Shown here piece by piece: positions 26,101 through 41,100 of a stretch of 64,000 nt of DNA. Where the stretch lies: NCBI GenBank assembly GCA_021014325.1, contig CM037472.1, forward strand, positions 32,202,234-32,266,233. Direction: 5' to 3'. The notes below the pieces were generated by a model. The model worked only from the letters and a program-made list of their open reading frames with translations. It was not told the DNA's origin and made no database searches. The position numbers were made by a program, and so were the translations under genes. The DNA comes from Plazaster borealis. Its lineage: Eukaryota > Echinodermata > Asteroidea > Forcipulatida > Labidiasteridae. How positions within the stretch are numbered: the first letter of the stretch is position 1; the number at the start of each line of letters is the position of its first letter.

Positions 26101-29100
26101 TTTCAGACGCAGAACATTTCTGCCCTTTTGGGAGTTAATTCCCTTGTGTACGTTTTGACTCCCAAAATGGAAGGACAAGATAGGCGCTGTAAGTGCGCTT
26201 ACCAAGGCCAAGGCCAAGGCCAAGACCAGGGCAACAGAGGCCATGGCCTCCGTGGCCTCCTGGTAATTACAAGCCTGATCAACTTAATTTACCAGCTTAA
26301 CTTATGTTATGACTTTCATATAAATTGTAACAGGGATCTTACAGTACTGAGCCCAGTTTCATAGAGCTGCTTAAGCACGAAAAGTAGCTTAGCACAACAA
26401 AATTATGCTTACCAGATTAAGGTTACCAGCCAAACTATCATGTCACATGTACAATTTGTAACTGGTATCCTGCTCATTTCTGCTTAGCAGACAATTATTA
26501 GGCAATATTTTCCGCTTAAGTGACTCTATAAAACTGGGCCCTGATCCGACGAAATGAACCAGCCCTTCACAGGATTTGGCTTCAATATTTGGAGTCATAG
26601 TAATAATACTGATTTCTTATAATTATAGTGCTTTATCACACTCGATGGGCATCTCAAAGTGCTCAGTTTTTTTTCCTGCAAGGTATGCAGAGCTAAGTTT
26701 TGAAGTATGAGACTTATTCCCAAACATAGCACCATGTAATGGTTTACAAGGTGCTGTGGCGCAATTTGCAGCCAATCAAACCAGGAACACCGGGTCGAAC
26801 CCCTTCTCTTTACGATAAGTGCACTGGGTTCTTTTACGTGCATTACAAAACACACGGGACCTACGGCTTTACGTCCCATCCGAAGGACAAAGCAATAATG
26901 GTTAAGTGTCTTGCTCAAGGACACAAGAGTCATGACCAGGACTCGAACCCACACTCTGCTGATCATAAACACTAAAGCTTGTGTAAACACCAAATGTACT
27001 TATCCGCCCGACCACGACACGCCACAAGGTCAAAGGGGAGAATTTGATTAATCAAATCAACCAGGAAAAGTACAAAGTAAAAATGTTTCAATGGTCCCAC
27101 CTTTTGACCTTAGCAGAGTCTTTCTCAAAGGCTAATTGACAACACAACACACATACATACAAGTATACTAGAGAAACAGAAGCAGTCAAGTAGAAAGAAG
27201 TGAAAAGAGAAAAATGCAGAAAGCAAAGAAGAAAGCAAGGGATGAACAATGAAAAAGGAGGGGGGAGTGGGAGGGACAGGGGTATAACATGTTCACTGCA
27301 TCACAATTGTAAACAAACATGACAACTCTCCCCAGTGAGGTATAGTCAGTGACTTACAGCCCAAGTGTAGAGCTCCTTTTCCACAGTGACTGCCGCAAAA
27401 TGCTGGCTGCCTGCTGCAACTTGTAAGGCACTATTTCCATGTTTGAACACTTCCAGCTTGTGCGGTGTTAACCGACCACCTCCCCAGTAGTACACCTATT
27501 CACATGGAGAAAAAACAGTCACATTGACATTATTGTCATAATACTTTGAAACCCGAACTTGGCGATTCATGGCATTTGCATCCTTCAGCAAGAAACCTTA
27601 GAAGTTACATAATAAAACAAATAAATTTCTTAGGCCATTTCAAACAATGCATTACTGCGCCTTACACTATTACTACTTTCCTGAAAAACATCTCAACTCC
27701 TTTGGAGTATGCAGCACCAGTAACCAAATAGGTGCACAGGTTGATCAACAATCTCTACCCATGCATATCTGGGCTTGAAATTAACACTGGACCACAAGCC
27801 CGAGGCCAGTACTTTTATCGTTGGGCCAGTAAAATCACGACTGGACAAGCCCGGTGGTCTTGTGTTTTTTCATTTGACTAATAATAGAAATACATGTACC
27901 TCATTGTGTAATATCTTTGTGAAAAATGCTGACAACGAATCTGATATATCTTGCAATTCTGTTGAGCATCGAAGTAGCATTACAAATGAGATAGATCTTC
28001 TCTTAGCGCTTTTTCAACTCATTTTGAATCTGGTCTTGTAAAATAAATGTTGGTCCAGTAAAAATGTTGAGCTACAAGCCCTGCAGTCTTGTGGATTTCC
28101 CCCACAATTTTGAGCCCTGCTATCAACAGTCTCTTCCCCAAAGAGGTACCAATTTTACTCCTGGGTGATGAGAAGCAATTACAATTATATTTCTTGCTCA
28201 AGAATACAAGTTACGACCGGGATTCGAACCCCACCCAGATGACTCAGCCAGCACAACTTAAGTTCGATACTCTAGACCACTCCGCCCTGACACACTACAA
28301 GTCCAGTTAAATAAATCTTTGAAAGGCAACCTTTTTGAAAGGGCAAGGGCACCAAGGCTTTTTGTCCTTGGTAAAGGGCACCTCTCTGAGGAAATTTCTA
28401 TTGGAACATTTCAAGGGGCACCGAGACAATGACCAGGGGGCACCTAGACAATGACTCCCCTCCTTCGTGACGTATCCCTCATGCGTGTTATTTACAGAAA
28501 TCCCATCCTCGTCGCCAATGTAGTATTTACTATATTTACCAACGCAGACGGTGGTATCCCTCATGCGTGTTATTTACAGAAATCTAAAAAAACGCTGGCA
28601 AATACTGTGTTGACAACTTCCCAAATTAGCAACATAACAAATGCACAAATATTGAAAACAGAAACTGATGCTGCACAATCCCCTTCACAATGAATGTAGG
28701 AGTATCAATGCCATGGCTTACCCTTAACACTAGCCCGGTGTACATAGTCCAGTATAAACTGATACCGGCTAATGAACACCATTTCTCAACTTGCCCCGTG
28801 GGCAAGTAAAAACTGTGCAACCTACTTGTTTATAATGGTCATATTTCTTCCCTTTCAAATGTGAATAATACATTTTAAAAATGTTTTAGTATTGAATGAG
28901 TCACATGTAATTTCATTTGACCAATAAACTGGTTGTGATTGCTACCACTAATACATCAGAAAGATGACGTTTTGACAATAGACTGTGCAAGTCTTGTACG
29001 TATTCGAACTTTTGGGACCATTGTGGTACTAACCATATGGAGTTTTATGTGGGGCGAGATTTTGTTTTGTCAATTATTTCGGTTTAACGTAGTTTATGAT

Positions 29101-32100
29101 CATGAAAGTGATATATGTTGTTGGGAATGTAATACTAAGTGATACAAAATATGAAAGTAAAGTCAATTCAACAATACAACAAAGAAAACCCGAGAATTAA
29201 ACTTGACCTCAGCTTCCGGCTACTTGCAAAAAATTAAGAATTTTTGCCCACCTCTGATCACGAAACTTGTGTAAATGCTTGTTTTGGTCGCGCGATGATA
29301 ATCACCAGACGCTGTAAATTGCCAGACGCTAAGCCTTTTCGCAGCAGTCAATGGTCATTGAAGCGTCAGCGTCCTCTATAAACTGTGTCACATGTTAAAT
29401 TTACGCCCGTGCCACCATCGCGCATCCGCGTATAAACCAGCTTTTAGTGGTTGAACATATTCAGGCGTGAAATTAAAAAAGGGGTTTCTAAAAAGTAAAG
29501 ATCAAATAAGCATCCTTGTCCCAGAGTAAAAATTTTGTTTCAATAATAATTAACAAATTATTTGTGTATCTATTATGAAAGCTAAAACTCATTTTATAAA
29601 AATTGTAATGAGTATTTTTGTTTAATAAATTAAAACAAAGATTTGTTTTCGGAAAAAAATATGCGCTTCGTTTGACGCGTTTTCTCATCCCGATACGCGC
29701 GAGACTTGCACAGTCTGTACATGTTTGAAATTTTTGGCTACTGAAACTTCCTGGGGGCAAGTAAAATGCATAGTTTACTAGCCCAGAAGGCTACTTTACA
29801 AAAATCTTAAGAGCAATGCCTAAATACTTACCTCGCTAGTCTTGGATGTGACGACAGGCACAATATTCTCTGTAGCTGTACTACTTGCTATCCTGGCTTT
29901 CCTTGTTGAGGCATTCAACGCCCATACTCTCTTCTCCATAGCTCTGAAACAAAAACAACATATTCAATAATATTACAACATTTTCAGTAAACAATGAATA
30001 GTGTATTTTCTTTTAAAACCACTCCTACACATCTGCATATGTATTGTACTCCATTGGGCATTTTTGATGAAGCCATGCACCGAAAAACACGAAGCTTTAA
30101 AATGTCAGACGGATTCGCAGACAAAGATGATTTTGTAAAAACTCCAAACCAGAATACATCTTAAAATGTGATGCAACTATCGTTTTTGAGTTCCTCAATG
30201 ATCCAAAAATGCAGCCTGCTAATTTAATTAGCTTTGTGTGTTAAAGGTACTTTGCCAACCTTTATTTTTTTGCTAAAAATGGTTGATGGCCAGATGCCTC
30301 GACCCTAGCAGAGTCTTTCTCGAAGGCAAGAAGGCTTTATTGGAAATGTGATGAACGCATCTGAACAGTTCACAGTCAACACTCCTACTGATCACCGATC
30401 ATTTAATATCAGTCGAATGGTTATGTTTTAAGGCATTATGCCAGCATGCACGTTGGTGCCTTCATCTAGGGATGTTCGTGTAATTGGTGACAATACTTTT
30501 TGAAACCAGGAAGTCAAATAGTTGAAGTGCTTGGTCTAATTACCTTACAAAAGGGTACAGACAGTGGGATGCTTCCTGACAATAGATCTTGCAAGTGTTA
30601 AAAACATTCAAACATTACTGTGAATACAGGGTTCCTACGCATGTTGCTTTAACATGTGAAGGAAACAAAAGGAATTAGGCCATCTCGCCCCCAAGCAAGT
30701 TCACCTCAAACAATATCACCCCACGCAAGCTCGCCTCAAACAATGTCACCAAAAGCAAGTTCGCCCCCAACAAAGTCACCCTGGATAGTAACAATAACGC
30801 CCCCAGACAATGACGCCCCCAAGCAAAGTCGCCCCCCCCAATAAATATAATTCGTATAAACAGCTCCTCCACCATCAATGATGACATATATTTAAAAATA
30901 TAAAGTCTGAAAATAAAAAGACTGACCAGCTTTTTATTAGTTTTTGCTTTTAATAATTAACTTGGATGGAGTTTTTGTTCATGGTATATATTTATTTTGT
31001 AAACAATACCGGAGGAAACAATATAACTCATAACTGAGTTAAACAACCAATGCCAAGCACCAGAGATGCCACTGTGGTAACTAAAAAAAAACCTGAAAAT
31101 TATTTTTCCTTAGACAAAAGCAGAAAGCCACTGAATGAATGTCGCGAGGAATAACCATTGTGACAAATTATCGCAGAGCAATCATCGCAGAGATGCCAAC
31201 ATTGAATTCCCAAAAAGAGTAGCACCGCCGAGCACTTAAGCTAACGTCAGGCATACAACGTAAAAAAGAAGAAAAAAAGTTGTAAAAAGAAGAAAATTAC
31301 GACATTTACGATATAAACTAATATTTTCAGTGAAAAACACTTCTTGCAAAGCGGACTTGCTTTAGAGGCCAAACAATTATAACTTTATTCAAGCTTGATT
31401 TATAAAAAAACAAAATAAAAAACGTGTTTTTTTTTTTTTAACCGGAAATCCAGTAAAATCCAGAAGAGTGGCATCTCTGCAGCAGAATGATTGACAGCCC
31501 AATTGTTGCCAAGAATGTCGCGCCATACCTTTATACCCTTTAAAATTGTAATACAGTTTTTACTTTTTGCGGCGAAAACTCAAGACTTATACAGAAATCG
31601 GTTATTACTGTTTCTCTATTCCATCTATCTCCTCACATTTGAAGCTTAAATTTCTTTACTAAGAAAACAGCCTAATCAAACCACAAATTCACCGGCTGTT
31701 ACAACAGAAACAAACACTTGGTACAGTATTTATTTAACCATTTCAATAACTTCTTTAGAAATTGTTTTCACCTTACCACATTCCCAAAATAATCTTCATA
31801 TGATCTTTTTGGGTTTTCTTTGAAAAAAAAACCCAAACACATTCCTGTGTTTGTCTGTGGGAGAGCTTACTAAGAGGCGACTTCGTAAGGGGGGCAAAAT
31901 TGTTACAACCCAGGGCAAGCTTGGTTGGGGGCGACTTTCTTGTTGGGGGCGAGCTTGTTAGGACGAGATGACGAGCATTCAAACACAATTGCGTACTGTA
32001 ACCGTTGGAATATGCATGAGACTTGGAGAGAGTATTTGTACAGACTACTAATCAACAAACTCACCCTTTGACATCTGCCATGAAGGGGTAGTTGTTCAAG

Positions 32101-35100
32101 ACTTGACTGGCTGATGGCCGTTTCTCTGGGTCCTAAATATCATATAAAAAAATGAGAGCATTAATAAGAAGTTAGAAAATCATTGACTGGAGTCAGTGAC
32201 TCAGATATGAGCGCAAAACTCACAATGGGAGACTTTGGAACGCTAGGTGACAGCAGACTTACCAGTTAAATTTCCATTGTTTACGTAGTTCTGAGCATGC
32301 GCACATTACCAAGAACAATGGATTTACCTGGTAAGTCTGCTGCCACCTAGTGTCACCAAAAGTCCCCCATTATTGGGATAAGTAACGCAGCAATCAGCGC
32401 TACATGGACTTAGGCAGGAACAGTGTTCATGTAATGTGATCAGTCAGATGAATATGGGTTTAAGGAATGCATTGTAACTTGGCAACATGGAGTAGAATGA
32501 GAACTGACAAAAGAGAATGGAAATTGCTGGAGGAGGGCTTCATCCCACAAAGGATTAATACAGCCTGATGAGGATGATAATAATAATAATAACAATAATA
32601 ATATTAATAATAATAATAATAATGTAGTCTTGTTTAGTGCATGTATCCACCAATAAGGTGCTCAAGGCGCTTGAACAAAGAGAGAAATATTTTAAAGACA
32701 GGTTTTGAAGTTTTTGTGATTTATGAAACCGATTTATGTAGTACCTTATAAGGATTTACAAGGTGCTGCGGTGCACTCGTCAGCCACTGCCAGAAACACC
32801 GGGGCGAACCCCTATCATGATGATGATGATGATGATGATGATAATGATAATTATGATTATGACAAAGCTTATGACAAAGCTAGACGAAGATTAATACAAA
32901 ATTGATACTAACCTTTGACAACAACTCACAAACTAAAGATTTAATTTCAGCCGAGTAGGTCGGATCAATAGTCTCTTTGTCTATTTCTTTCTGAACGATT
33001 CCCCATACCAACTTCAGTGGATTCTGTTGGGAAAAATAAAGTAAATGAAAGGTGGAAAAGGTACTGTAAACATAAATAAATTGTAAATAGCATTGGTTTC
33101 ATTATCACCGGTAATAGACTGTGCAAGTCTCGCGCACATTCGAACTTCCGGGACCATAGTGGTCCCAACCATAAGGAGTTTTACGTGGGCGAGATTTTGT
33201 TTCGCAAATTATTTTAGCTTAACATAGTTAATGACCTAGAAAAGTGTACATATGTTGTTGGGAATGTAATAATTAGTGATACACAAATATAACAAAGAAA
33301 ACCCAAGAATTAAACTTGACCTCAGCTTCCGATCATAAAACTCACGTAAACACTTGTTTTGGATTCGCGATTATAATCGCCAGATGCTGTAATTGCAGCC
33401 CGAAGCCTTTTCATTGCAGTCTATGGTTGCCGAGGCGTCAGCATCCTCTTTAAACTGCAATACGGGTCCATTTAAGACCCGTTTGATCATCAGGAATCCG
33501 CATAAGGGGTTTCTAAAAAGTTAACATCAAATAAGCATCCTTGTCCCAGAGTTTTAATTTTTTTCCAATAATAATTTACACACTATTGTGATTTTTTTTT
33601 CCAAAAGCTAAAACTTTTCATACAATTGTAATGATTTATTTTTGTTAGTCAGATTTTATCATGAAATATGTTTTCAAACAAAGATTTGGTTTCAGAAATA
33701 AAAATGTTCTTCGTTTGACGTGTTTTCTCGTTTGGAAACGCGCGAGACTTGCACAGTCTATTCTGGAAAAACGTTTACATGTAAATGAAGCAACCTACCG
33801 ATGCATCAAAACTGCGTTTCAAAGTAAGTAGTTCGTATAGCACACAGCCTATTGCCCACATGTCACTTTTGGTGTTGTACCTAGAACATAAAACAACAAC
33901 AACATATGTTTTAAATTGTACATGAAGTTTGATTAAGTAGAGCATATCAAACACTGCGTAAAAAGTAGAACAAGTAAAATAGTGTTTAATATGAAATCCA
34001 TCATTGATCGCTACAACTGTCTTTGATTTTTACTTCTTAAAGGGTCTGTATACGTTTGGTAATTACTCATAAAATTAATGGCAATACAAAATTCTGATAG
34101 TACAAAGCATTTTTAGAAAAATTTCCATTTGAAGTGATGTGGTTATGGAAAAAGATGTCAGTTTTTATCCAAACAAATTTGAATCTGAGAAGATTGTGTG
34201 TTCCAATTGCAGATTATTCTTCCTGCCTGGACATAACCGTTCCAGATTTTCGGCAATATCTCAAAAGCGCTACCACCTTTTGTAATGAAAATTTCACAGG
34301 TTAGTTTTATGGTATATATCTACAACTATATAGGATTTAAACAAACAGTGGGTACCAATTACCAATTGTATACAATCCCTTCAATGTTTTTTTCTTTGTT
34401 TTAATCTAGTTTGCTTAGTTAGTGGCTCTACTTGTCTTTTTATTCTTTCTCCAAGAGTTACGTTAGTTTCACATTTTGTATTTTGTATTTATTTATTTTG
34501 TCTATATCTTGGTATTAGAGGTTTTATTGGGTCTGAAACATCTATGATGACATTTTTTTAATACTTTTGTCTTGACCCGAACAATTTTAATGTATATATG
34601 TACTTATGTCCGAAGATTTAAAATAAATAAAACAAATATATAAATAAAACAACTGCCATTAATTATTATTATTATTATTTATTCGACCAAAACAAACAAA
34701 CCAAAGTAACAATAGCACAAGAAAGAACATTAAATAAAAAAACAGTTAGAAAAAAAGCAAGTAATAAGGAAAATAAATACAAAATTATATAAATTAATAA
34801 ATTAATTAAATAAGAAAATAAGAAAACAAAAACAAAAAAGAGAAACTGATGAAGAGAAATGAAAGAGTCTGTTTGATATTTAAAGAGAAGAAGGTAAGCA
34901 AGTTCACTTACTGTTGGCCACGCATAAGCTCAGGAGACATGTAATATGGTGTACCCACAATCTGAAAAAGAACAAAAAGAAAACCAAATTTTGATTGCAA
35001 CCTTTGAATCCAAGAAGCTGACAACAGAGAGGGCGCTCACATCCTCAACCCTAACCATCTGAAATGATAATTGTCATTTCATTTATTAATTCAAGGACTC

Positions 35101-38100
35101 TCAGAAAGCGAACTTAATCACTATACTAGCCAAGAACCCAAAGGAGAGAAGACAAAGAAGGAAGTTTCAGTTTTAGATGTGGGAGGAAAAACCCCGGAGA
35201 ATTATTCCAGGGAAAACCCACGCAGTCGGGTAGGGACTGAAAACCCAATCTAATTAGTGCCCCCGGTGGGATTTGAACCGGGGTCCAGAAGTGGAAGGCA
35301 AGGAAAGAAACCACTACGCCAACCTGACAGCTTGGAATGTTTGTTTGATTCTGTTGCTTTGAAGACTCTTCAGCAAAATTTATCTAACTTGGCATGAGGC
35401 CAGGCAGACACCCAAACCACTGATTTTGATGAAAACTACAACACACTTTTGAACAGTTTATGTTGAAGACTAATCTTGAGAAAAGACTACTTTTTAGATG
35501 AAGACTAATTTTGACGCATTCCAAAAAAAATATATCTCCATCTAACGTGTACCTGCTTAAAAGTATTATACAGGATTGGTATAGCTGACAAAATAGTCGC
35601 AGACAGTGTTCATGTTTTGTGTGATCAACCATATTTATGAAATAAATAATTTTTTAGGTTTTCAGATACAGTTTACTCGAACATGACTTCATTTCAGAGG
35701 GAAATATTTCACAGAAAAAAATGGTTCTCGTATGAACTTCATAATCACTAAGCTTTCAGACTAAAATTAAACAATTTTTGTTTGTTATCCTTACCTTTAA
35801 ATGTCTTTTCTTAAGTCATCAGAAAATTCACTGTCATTCACACATTAATTCAATACTAAAAAAATGGACCATTTCAATATTTTGAAAACCCCCCCCAAAC
35901 AACCCCAAAACATAAGTGTTCATCATAGTGTTTTGAATAGATTTAAATGCTCCCTTTTGTTTAGTAAAGTCTGTCCCGAGCCAATATTGCTCATCAGGCC
36001 GGTGTTTATATTCCGGTGTCCTTGGCATAAAACAACTGAGAATATTTCTATTCCCCATGGACAGGATGCCAGTCCATCGCAGGTTACTCCCAGCTCTTGC
36101 CAGTACCAATTTGTACTCCTGGGTGAAGGGAAGCAATAATGGTTAAGTGTCTTGCTTAAGGACACAAGTGTAACGACCGGGACTCGAACCCACACTCTGC
36201 TGATCAGAAACACCAGAGCTTGAGTCCGGTGCTCTTATCCGCTCGGCCACACCACGCCCTTTTATTTAGTACGTCCATAATTACCAAAGAAAAGTTAGAA
36301 AAGTTTTACTCAACTGTCTCAGCCAAGTCAGTATCTTTCAACACCTTAGAGATCCCAAAGTCACCCAGCTTCAGTAGAGTTTGCTTGGTCATAAAGATGT
36401 TCAATGTCTTAATGTCTCTGCAACAAAAAAACAAATTGATAAGAAGTGATGTTTGAAGCTTTGCATGGTTTAGAAAATGAGAAATAACTATAACTAGTAA
36501 ACTTTTGGGTACAACCATGTAAATCTCTTCATGTTTTGATGGGGGGGGGGGATAGGAGAGTTGGCTCTGGAAGCAAGCCAAACTCATTGCACCTGTCCAG
36601 TTCTGGCACCAACGCAAAGTCAAGAGTAAGCAATATAAATCAAGTCACACAACACAGTTCCACAAGACATCAGGGTTCTTCATCAATGACATCTGGTCAC
36701 CACTACTCAGGCCAACCCTTCCAGCAGCAGCTCACCACAACAATGACACACTCCAGCGCACACACATCCAGCCAGCAGCCAACTCCCATGCATCACTGGT
36801 CAAGAACAGCTTGGGTACTTCCCACCCAAATGTGCATCCCTCCAGCTCTACTTGAGCCTCATCATCATCAGCAGTCAACATTCTCCTGAAGATGAGCAGA
36901 GTATACTTTTCGAAACGTCGAGACCCTACCGGCTCTGGAGCCAACAGTCCTCCCCAAAAAGAGAGACTTACACATGGTTGTACCCTTAAGTTTACTAGTT
37001 CTAGTAACTTCTTAAATTGATAAATAGATAAGAAGTCGGCTAACATCTTGGAAGCATGTTAGTACCTCATAGGTGAACCCATGATGTACATTGCATCAGA
37101 ATGGGTTTCCTTCAAGATGTGTTCTTTGGAGAACCTGAAGGACGTATTGCAGGTAAGCCTATCGTAAAATTGTACTTTTGCTCAGTTGGAAGGCATGGCT
37201 GGATGTTTGCAAAGAAATAAACTAAATTTGCAAGTGAGCTATTTGTTGGTCCTTTCCCTCATTTAAATTAATGCAGAGATTTTGTTAGGTCTTCTTTCTT
37301 GTGTTATTCTGTATTTGTCACATTGGGTATTATCCCGAACCAGAGCTGTGCATTAAGAGAGTTGCGACAACATGCGATTAGAAGCCATTTCCTGTCCATA
37401 AAAAACGCATGTGCGCACACAGGGTGCCAGACTAGACTGCAAATTGGGTTGTGCTGTATTGGGACCAAAAATAGCATCCAGCAACCACGTGACCAAAGAA
37501 AACTGGTCCCTCCATGCCTTAACTTTCTCAATACACAGCTCTGTTACAAACCAAACAAGTAAATAATACTTAAAAGTTTCCTTGCATACAAGTAAAATAT
37601 CATCAGCATGCATACTATAGCTACAATTTGTGTTATCATTAATAACAAAATACAAAGGTTATTTGAAGTATGTACATACCTGTGTAGTATCCCAATGTCG
37701 TGGATGTGATCTATTGCAGATAAAATTTGAAAAAGATACCAAACGACATCCTACAAAGAAAACAATAAACGAAAGTTTCTTCAATGTGTCCAATCCTTGA
37801 CTTCAGGGAACCAGCAAACTGGTTCCCAGCGACGTTACGGTAATTTGTGTAGTAGTAGTAGTAGTAGTAGTAGTAGTATATCACACTCAAACAGCAAACT
37901 CTACAATACGGAATACTTGCACTGTGGCACTAATAACAATAATAATAATATCTAGTTTTTATATATCTACAGGGTCTCAAAGCGCTTATCATTATTTATA
38001 TCCAGACAGGTTTTTGAAGTTTATGAATCATAAGACCCATTTATGTAACACCTTGTAAGTGTTAACAAGGTGCTGCGGCGCATTCAGCAGCCACTGCCAG

Positions 38101-41100
38101 AAACACTGGGGCAAATCCCTTCTCTTAGCGATAACTGTAAACTGGGTTCTTTTACATGCATTACACAACACACGGGACCTACGGCTTTATGTCCCATTCA
38201 AAGAAGGAAGCAATAATGGTTTAAGTGTCTTGCTTAAGGTAACAAGTGTCATAGCAGGGACTGGAACCCGTACTCTGCTGATACAACAGCGCTTGAGTCC
38301 AGTGCACTTGACGGCTCAGCAACGACACCCCACTGAATAAGTACGTCAAACTTGAGCAATCCAGCTAGGGTGGATTTAGGGAAATTATTTTGTAGGCAAA
38401 GTCTCAAGCGGACAAACCTTTTCATCAAATAGCTTGTCCTCCCGGTGAACTATCTTCTCATATAACGTTCCGTCTAAAAAAAATCAACAAAAGGTTAAAT
38501 AAAGGTAAAATAGAGGATTGGTAAGGATACAAAACATCATTGCCTAATGTCTGAAAGTTTATATACTATAAAGTGCATACTAGAAAGAAAAAAATTCTGT
38601 CAAATAATTCCCTCTGAAATGAAGTCATAATTGAGAAAACTGTATCTGAAAACAAAAAACAAAATCACAACAGCTGATTTCGATCGAATTGTTACAACCA
38701 AAATTAAGGACAGTGTGTTTACATGTTGAAAATTGAGCGTGGTTTTTCACAATTTTCTCCCAACTCACACAACGGATTAAGCCCAAATTTTCACAGGTTT
38801 GTTATTTCATGTATATGGTTGATCACACAAAACATGAACACTGTCTGTGACTTTTTTGTCAGCTCCACCAATCCTGCAATACCTTTAAAAGCTGCTCAGA
38901 GTGATCACAAACTTCCAGGCAACAACAGGCAAATAGTCTAAATACATCCGGGCCCAGTTTCATAAAGCTGTTTAGCAGAAAATTCTGCTAAGCAAGAAAT
39001 GAATGGGGTACAAGTCACAGCAATAGTCACTGTATGGTATTTTGGCTGGTAACCTATTTTTCTTAAGCAAGAGTTTTCTGTGCTAAGGAAGTTTCTGTGC
39101 TTACATGCTTTATGAAAATGGGCCCTGGAGTATGTAAAAATTAATTAATCAAGTCCTTCAAAATCAACTGGCAGATTTCGATGATTTTGAAGGAATGAGC
39201 CACATTTAACATTTTGCACATTGGAGTCAGCAAGGAACCTAGTAACTCATTTCATTTAATTTATTCTGGTTGTGAAGCCAAGGATTCTGAGAAAAGCGAA
39301 CTTAATCACTATACTAGCCAAGAACCCAATGGAGAGAGGACAAGGAAGGAAGTTTCAATTTTAGATGTGGGAGGAAAACCCAGAGAATTATTCCAGGGAA
39401 AAAACCCACGCAATCAGGTAGGGACTGAAAACCCAATCCCATTATTCAAGCCTGGGTCCTAGAGGTGGAAGGCAAGGAAAGAAACCACTATGCCACCCCC
39501 CCCCCCCCCACAACTCATAATTATTTATTTTTTTAAGATTGGGGCAGTATGGATCCTACATAAAACTTAAATTTAGAGATTGAGGCAGTAGGGATCCTAC
39601 CTAAACTCACATTGGTTGATTTTGGAGGATTGAGGCAACAGGGATCCTACCTAAACTCACATTGGTTGATTTTGGAGGATTGAGGCGGTAGGGATCCTAC
39701 CTAAACTCACATTGGTTGATTTTGGAGGATTGAGGCAACAGGGATCCTACCTAAACTCACATTGGTTGATTTTGGAGGATTGAGGTAGTAGGGATCCTAC
39801 CTAAACTCACATTGGTTGATTTTGGAGGATTGAGGCAGTAGGGATCCTACCTAAACTCACATTGGTTGATTTTGGAGGATTGAGGCAGTAGGGATCCTAC
39901 CTAAACTCACATTGGATGATTTTGGAGGATTGAAGTTGAGGCAGTAGGGATCCCACATAAACTCATATCGGTTGATTTTGGAGGATTGAGGCAGTAGGGA
40001 TCCTACCTAAACTCACATTGGTTGATTTTGGAGATTGGAGGCAGTAGGGATCCTACCTAAACTCACATTGGTTGATTTTGGAGGATTGAGGCAACAGGGA
40101 TCCTACCTAAACTCACATTGGTTGATTTTGGAGATTGGAGGCAGTAGGGATCTTACCTAAACTCACATTGGTTGATTTTGGAGGATTGAGGCAGTAGGGA
40201 TCCTACCTAAACTCACATTGGTTGATTTTGGAGGATTGAGGCAGTAGGGATCCTACCTAAATTCACATTGGTTGATTTTGGAGGATTGAGGCGGTAGGGA
40301 TCCTACCTAAACTCACATTGGTTGATATTGGAGGATTGAGGCAGTAGGAATCCTACATAAACTCACATTGGTTGATTTTGGAGGATTGAGGCAACAGGGA
40401 TCCTACCTAAACTCACATTGGTTGATTTTGGAGGATTGAGGCAACAGGGATCCTACCTAAACTCACATTGGTTGATTTTGGAGGATTGAGGCAGTAGGGA
40501 TCCTACCTAAACTCACATTGGTTGATTTTGGAGGATTGAGGCAGTAGGGATCCTACCTAAACTCACATTGGTTGATTTTGGAGGATTGAGGCAACAGGGA
40601 TCCTACCTAAACTCACATTGGTTGATTTTGGAGGATTGAGGCAGTAGGGATCCTACCTAAACTCACATTGGTTGATTTTGGAGGATTGAGGCAGTAGGGA
40701 TCCTACCTAAACTCACATTGGTTGATTTTGGAGGATTGAGGCAACAGGGATCCTACCTAAACTCACATTGGTTGATTTTGGAGGATTGAGGCAGTAGGGA
40801 TCCTACCTAAACTCACATTGGTTGATTTTGGAGGATTGAGACAGTAGGGATCCTACCTAAACTCACATTGGTTGATTTTGGAGGATTGAGGCAACAGGGA
40901 TCCTACCTAAACTCACATTGGTTGATTTTGGAGGATTGAGGCAGTAGGGATCCTACCTAAACTCACATTGGTTGATTTTGGAGGATTGAGACAGTAGGGA
41001 TCCTACCTAAACTCACATTGGTTGATTTTGGAGGATTGAGGCAGTAGGGATCCTACCTAAACTCACATTGGTTGATTTTGGAGGATTGAGACAGTAGGGA

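Noticed and set aside
30656..30844. Pro/Ser-rich repetitive peptide ([12 protein letters not shown])
   Set aside because: Comes from short DNA repeats with an inverse counterpart at 31880-31978; no gene context.
36536..36889. 117-codon Ser/His/Gln-rich frame (also at 52169-52387, inverted)
   Set aside because: Part of a dispersed element copied in block A'; frame is not kept between the two copies.
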